Positions 21,297 to 24,520 of a stretch of 24,520 nucleotides of DNA are shown here, one piece after another; positions within the stretch are counted from its first letter, which is position 1; each line of letters begins with the position of its first letter. This DNA comes from an uncultured Erysipelotrichaceae bacterium (GTDB lineage: Bacteria; Bacillota_I; Bacilli_A; Erysipelotrichales; Coprobacillaceae). The notes beneath the pieces were generated by a model, which made no database searches, was not told the DNA's origin, and saw only the letters and a list, made by a program, of their open reading frames with translations. Location of the stretch: contig ONFH01000122.1 in the NCBI GenBank assembly GCA_900317015.1, forward strand, positions 1-24,520, read 5' to 3'. Both the position numbers and the translations under genes were made by a program.

Positions 21297-24200
21297 CGTA
21301 AACTTTCAACTTCCTTTAAGGCCTGTTCACAGGCTCTCTTATAAGGTTCAGCCGCTTTAAGCTTTGATTTTTCAAAACAGCTGATGGCCTGCCGGTAATA
21401 GCTTTTCTCTTTTGTCAGATCCGCCAGCAGACGATAGGTATTCCCAAGCTTTAGTAAGTGCTGTGGTGTCGTTGTGCTGGCTTTTCTTAGATTGACGACT
21501 TTTTCAAATAAGGCGATCGCCCCTTTAGGATCACTGACTCTAAGTAAAACACCTTGGTTATTTAAGCAGCTCGCATAATCATCTTTATATTTTTCATCCA
21601 CGGCACATAAGTTTCTTAAGATCGTGGCCTGTTTTTGATAAAGGGCCATTGCTTCGCCATAATAGTCTTTGCCTAGACGGCCATAAACATAGGCGATCTT
21701 CTGTAAGATGGCGACCATTGAACGTTCATCATGAACAGGTTCGATCAGATCATACACCTTTTGGTAACATTCTAACGCCTGCTTGAGATGGAATTCATCG
21801 CCATAGCGTTTATAAATATTTCCGATCTTCTCTTCACTGAGTGCTAACATCTTACGAGCCTTTGGTTCTTTCTGTAAAGCTTTCATATGATAGTTGAGCA
21901 CTTTGTAATTACCTAAGGCCTGTACATCCTGCTTTAAAAGCTGTAAGTTATCGCCTAAATAGCGATGGACACAAGCCATCTTATAACGATTTTCTTCATT
22001 TTCTTCTTTATGATAAATATCTGTACGGATCGTTAGTTCTTCTTTAAAGTCTTTTGATGATTCCTCAAATTGTTTTAACATCCGTTTAACGATGCCAAGA
22101 TGATGATAACCATTTGCTAAAAGATCCTGATGTGAAAGACTTTCCGGCTGTTCTCTGGTGATATGATTGATCACATCCATATACAGCTGATAGTGATCTA
22201 ACGCTTCATCATAATCTTTCAAAGCCATGCACATCTGGCCACATCGTTCCTCTAATCGTAAATAATACGTAAACTCATCTTTTGGTAAATAATCAAGGGC
22301 TGTTTTAAAGGCCTTGAGAGCCTTTTCGAGATGGTCATGAGTCATAAAACGACTATGCGCAAGACCGCATTTTTCATACAGATCAGCTAAGTCTAATGCC
22401 GATGCATGATGCTCAAGATAAAGTATCTCGGATTTCTGACACGCCTGCTCATAAAGTTCACAGGCTTCTTCCTGCTGATCAACATCCTCACTGCATTCGG
22501 CGGCGTGCGCCATTTGTTTTAAAGAAATAATATAGTTACGTAGATCATTTGGATCCTTTGAATCCTCATAGAGTTCCATAAAGATAGCCTCCTCTAAATG
22601 ATGATAGTGATAAGCTTCTTTATAGCTTTCTGGTTTATGTTGCCGTGTATAGAAGATGCCTAAATTTTCATACGCCTGGGCTAAAGCATAATCACGTTCG
22701 CCAAGACTTTCATTTAAGATCTCTTTCAGGAGAGCTAAACTTTTCTTTTCATCGAAAACAGGCTCACGCATATAAAGAAAAGCCAATGCTCGTTTAGCCT
22801 CTAGACGAATCGATTTCGTCGCTTCATCCCGAGCGTATTGAAGCACTTCTTCAAAAGAATGAAGGCCATGAGAACACTTATCGCTGCCTTTCATCTTAAC
22901 ATAAAGCTGGCCAAGCGCAAGCAGAGCGCTCGCAAGCTCTTTGTAAAAGCTTGGATCCTGACGATATTTGCCACGCAGATCACGAACATTGTCAATGGCT
23001 AAAAGACGAGCCTTCTGCATTTGATCATCGTCATGTTTTTCTTCCACAAATTCATAAAACGAATGACAGATGTCTAAATAGACAGACACATTATCATGGG
23101 TCGGATAAGCATGAGCGACTTTTTTAAAGCTTTCCACGCAATGGCCATAGATCTCAAAGGTATGAGGATCATCGATCAGATGACTGGCCCGGGCTAAATG
23201 AAAAGTGGCAACGGCCATCTCTCGTCCCTGCTTTTCCATCTTTGATCGTTCATATCTATTTTCTAGAATCTTGGCATATTTCTGCATGTAAACTAAGCCT
23301 TCATAAAGAGCGGACTCATCATGGGCAAGCAGGTGTGTGATGGCCGCCTGATAGGCTGCCGTTGATAGTGCATAAGAGGTTTCGGGATGACCATACTCGC
23401 ATTCATAAGCATAGGTCTCGTCGTAATTCTTCTTAATATACACTCTCGCCTTGAGGTCATAATGACCTTTACGATTGCCATAATAGCCAGCTAACACATG
23501 TAATGCGATAATATAATTATGTTGATTCTCCTGATTGGCATCATGCTCATAGATACTCCTTAATAAATTCAGAGATTGAATAAAAAGCATTTCTGCCTGC
23601 GGATCATTCTTTTTCATATAGATCTTGCCAAGACTCTGTTTAATGATGGCAAGTTCACAATTGACAAGATCATCTTTCTGTTCTTCTCTTTCTAAAAGGA
23701 TCTCCGCTTCTTCCAAATAGTGGATCGCTAGATCTGGTTTCTCTTCTTTTTCAAGATCTCCTAGTTTTTCTAGCAGCATCACTTTTTCGACAGTATTTTG
23801 TTCATCGATATGTTCAAGACATCGTAAAGCCAAAAGGTCATACTTTCTTGCTAAAACTGGGTTATTACGTTCCTGATAATAATCGCCGATCATTCGTTCA
23901 ATATCAAAGATAAACGCATCATCGTCTTTCTCATCAATTTCAAATAACATCTGGGAAAGTAAAGCAATACTTTCTCCACGCTCACGCTGATACGTATTAT
24001 GGGTGACTTCGGAATAGATATAATAGACCCACTGTGTGAAGTTCATCGCACATTTGATCATATTCACATCATCACAGCCATTCTCAATGAAACGCTGGGC
24101 GAGCCCTTCAAAGTTTTCAATCGAACGTTTGAGCGTCGTTTCATTTTCTAAAGAAAGCAGCGCTTCGACAAGGGCATTATTATAAAGCAGTGACTCATGA

Positions 24201-24493
24201 AAGGTCACCGCAAAATGACTTCTCAAATCTTCTTCAAATTCTGAGATCGTATGCGTCTTAAGATACTGATCATCAATGAGGTCATAATAACCATGCACAT
24301 CATGTTCTTCTAAGCCATTGTTCCATGCCGTCTCACTATAAATATAGTAATGAGATGAACGTTTGAGCAACATGATGAGAACTAATGCATAACTTTGTGA
24401 TGGTGTGCTGTCATTGCTATAAAGAAGTAGATCCTGGTCATCCATACCTGGATGAAGATCCGTTTGATCTGGTACTGGTGTTAACACAAACAT
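21293..24493 (-). CDS. Very large TPR-like helical-repeat protein
   Basis: A 1066-residue protein without signal peptide or membrane helix, so likely cytoplasmic. The first ~190 residues have no domain I recognise. From about 200 to the end it is a continuous array of helical hairpins of TPR type. Clear units are near 240-275, 600-645, 795-830, 885-920, 965-1005 and 1010-1045 (examples ALECYQKVYDLI, AIALFEKVVNLRK, AISCFEKSKLKA). TPR arrays serve as protein-binding scaffolds; no enzymatic motif is visible. It is the first gene of an operon with the barnase-like nuclease and barstar-like inhibitor (4-nt overlaps). ATG 24493 follows AAGAGG by only 2 nt; a GTG at 24496 is also possible. The promoter lies outside or at the window edge. 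Confidence 0.88.
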   Translation of the reverse strand: MFVLTPVPDQTDLHPGMDDQDLLLYSNDSTPSQSYALVLIMLLKRSSHYYIYSETAWNNGLEEHDVHGYYDLIDDQYLKTHTISEFEEDLRSHFAVTFHESLLYNNALVEALLSLENETTLKRSIENFEGLAQRFIENGCDDVNMIKCAMNFTQWVYYIYSEVTHNTYQRERGESIALLSQMLFEIDEKDDDAFIFDIERMIGDYYQERNNPVLARKYDLLALRCLEHIDEQNTVEKVMLLEKLGDLEKEEKPDLAIHYLEEAEILLEREEQKDDLVNCELAIIKQSLGKIYMKKNDPQAEMLFIQSLNLLRSIYEHDANQENQHNYIIALHVLAGYYGNRKGHYDLKARVYIKKNYDETYAYECEYGHPETSYALSTAAYQAAITHLLAHDESALYEGLVYMQKYAKILENRYERSKMEKQGREMAVATFHLARASHLIDDPHTFEIYGHCVESFKKVAHAYPTHDNVSVYLDICHSFYEFVEEKHDDDQMQKARLLAIDNVRDLRGKYRQDPSFYKELASALLALGQLYVKMKGSDKCSHGLHSFEEVLQYARDEATKSIRLEAKRALAFLYMREPVFDEKKSLALLKEILNESLGERDYALAQAYENLGIFYTRQHKPESYKEAYHYHHLEEAIFMELYEDSKDPNDLRNYIISLKQMAHAAECSEDVDQQEEACELYEQACQKSEILYLEHHASALDLADLYEKCGLAHSRFMTHDHLEKALKAFKTALDYLPKDEFTYYLRLEERCGQMCMALKDYDEALDHYQLYMDVINHITREQPESLSHQDLLANGYHHLGIVKRMLKQFEESSKDFKEELTIRTDIYHKEENEENRYKMACVHRYLGDNLQLLKQDVQALGNYKVLNYHMKALQKEPKARKMLALSEEKIGNIYKRYGDEFHLKQALECYQKVYDLIEPVHDERSMVAILQKIAYVYGRLGKDYYGEAMALYQKQATILRNLCAVDEKYKDDYASCLNNQGVLLRVSDPKGAIALFEKVVNLRKASTTTPQHLLKLGNTYRLLADLTKEKSYYRQAISCFEKSKLKAAEPYKRACEQALKEVESLR

Positions 24494-24520
24494 CACCTCT
24501 TAGTTTCATTTTAACAAACT

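Noticed and set aside
21293..24493. Shadow reading frames inside the TPR gene (for example 23293-23481)
   Set aside because: They lack ribosome binding sites and any recognisable family, and lie wholly within a strongly supported gene.
1..24520. Insertion sequences, prophage, CRISPR, integrase or attachment sites
   Set aside because: No transposase or integrase reading frame, no terminal repeats, and no regularly spaced repeats were seen on reading both strands.

Overview
The window is ordinary-density chromosomal DNA from a low-GC Gram-positive bacterium (Bacillota). A member of the Erysipelotrichia is my best guess, but it is an inference from overall gene style: short intergenic spaces, strong AGGAGG-type ribosome binding sites, tRNA with encoded CCA, a RelQ-type alarmone synthetase, PrsW, and a diaminopimelate-type MurE. 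I see no phage genes, transposases, CRISPR arrays or rRNA.

Layout. Positions 28-828 hold an aldo/keto reductase (+). Positions 880-4321 hold a two-gene heterodimeric ABC exporter (-), facing a divergent LysR regulator (4419-5273, +). A methyltransferase and a lipid kinase form an operon at 5257-7053 (-). An O-antigen-ligase-like membrane protein lies at 7143-8330 (+). A PrsW-type intramembrane protease is followed by a HAD-fold protein with altered catalytic residues (8398-9903, -). A 275-residue acidic protein of unknown function (9967-10794, +) is divergent from PrsW and appears to share a symmetric -10 element with it. Then come tRNA-Thr(CGT), a 63-residue small protein, an ArsR-type regulator, MscL, a ZIP metal transporter and an orphan sensor histidine kinase with a GTG start. 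relQ overlaps a Cof-type HAD phosphatase (15015-16519), and murE is followed by an AlaX editing protein (16697-19321).

Upstream of murE is a 325-base gap that is far from empty. It holds a candidate small RNA of about 100 nt on the minus strand with its own promoter and terminator, the murE promoter, and two dyad repeats in front of a second aldo/keto reductase. That reductase is broken by a single-base frameshift, most simply in an A7 tract.

The last 3.9 kb is the most unusual block. A very large helical-repeat (TPR-like) protein of about 1066 residues overlaps by 4 nt a barnase-like ribonuclease with a lipoprotein-type signal, which overlaps by 4 nt a barstar-type inhibitor. All three are on the minus strand and look translationally coupled. 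This TPR-barnase-barstar unit is my main candidate for an undescribed system. The nuclease and inhibitor assignments are firm; the role of the TPR protein is unknown.

Most transcription units end in recognisable intrinsic terminators, several overlapping the stop codon. Several genes have a -10 element only about 20-35 nt upstream of the start codon, so short leaders appear normal here.
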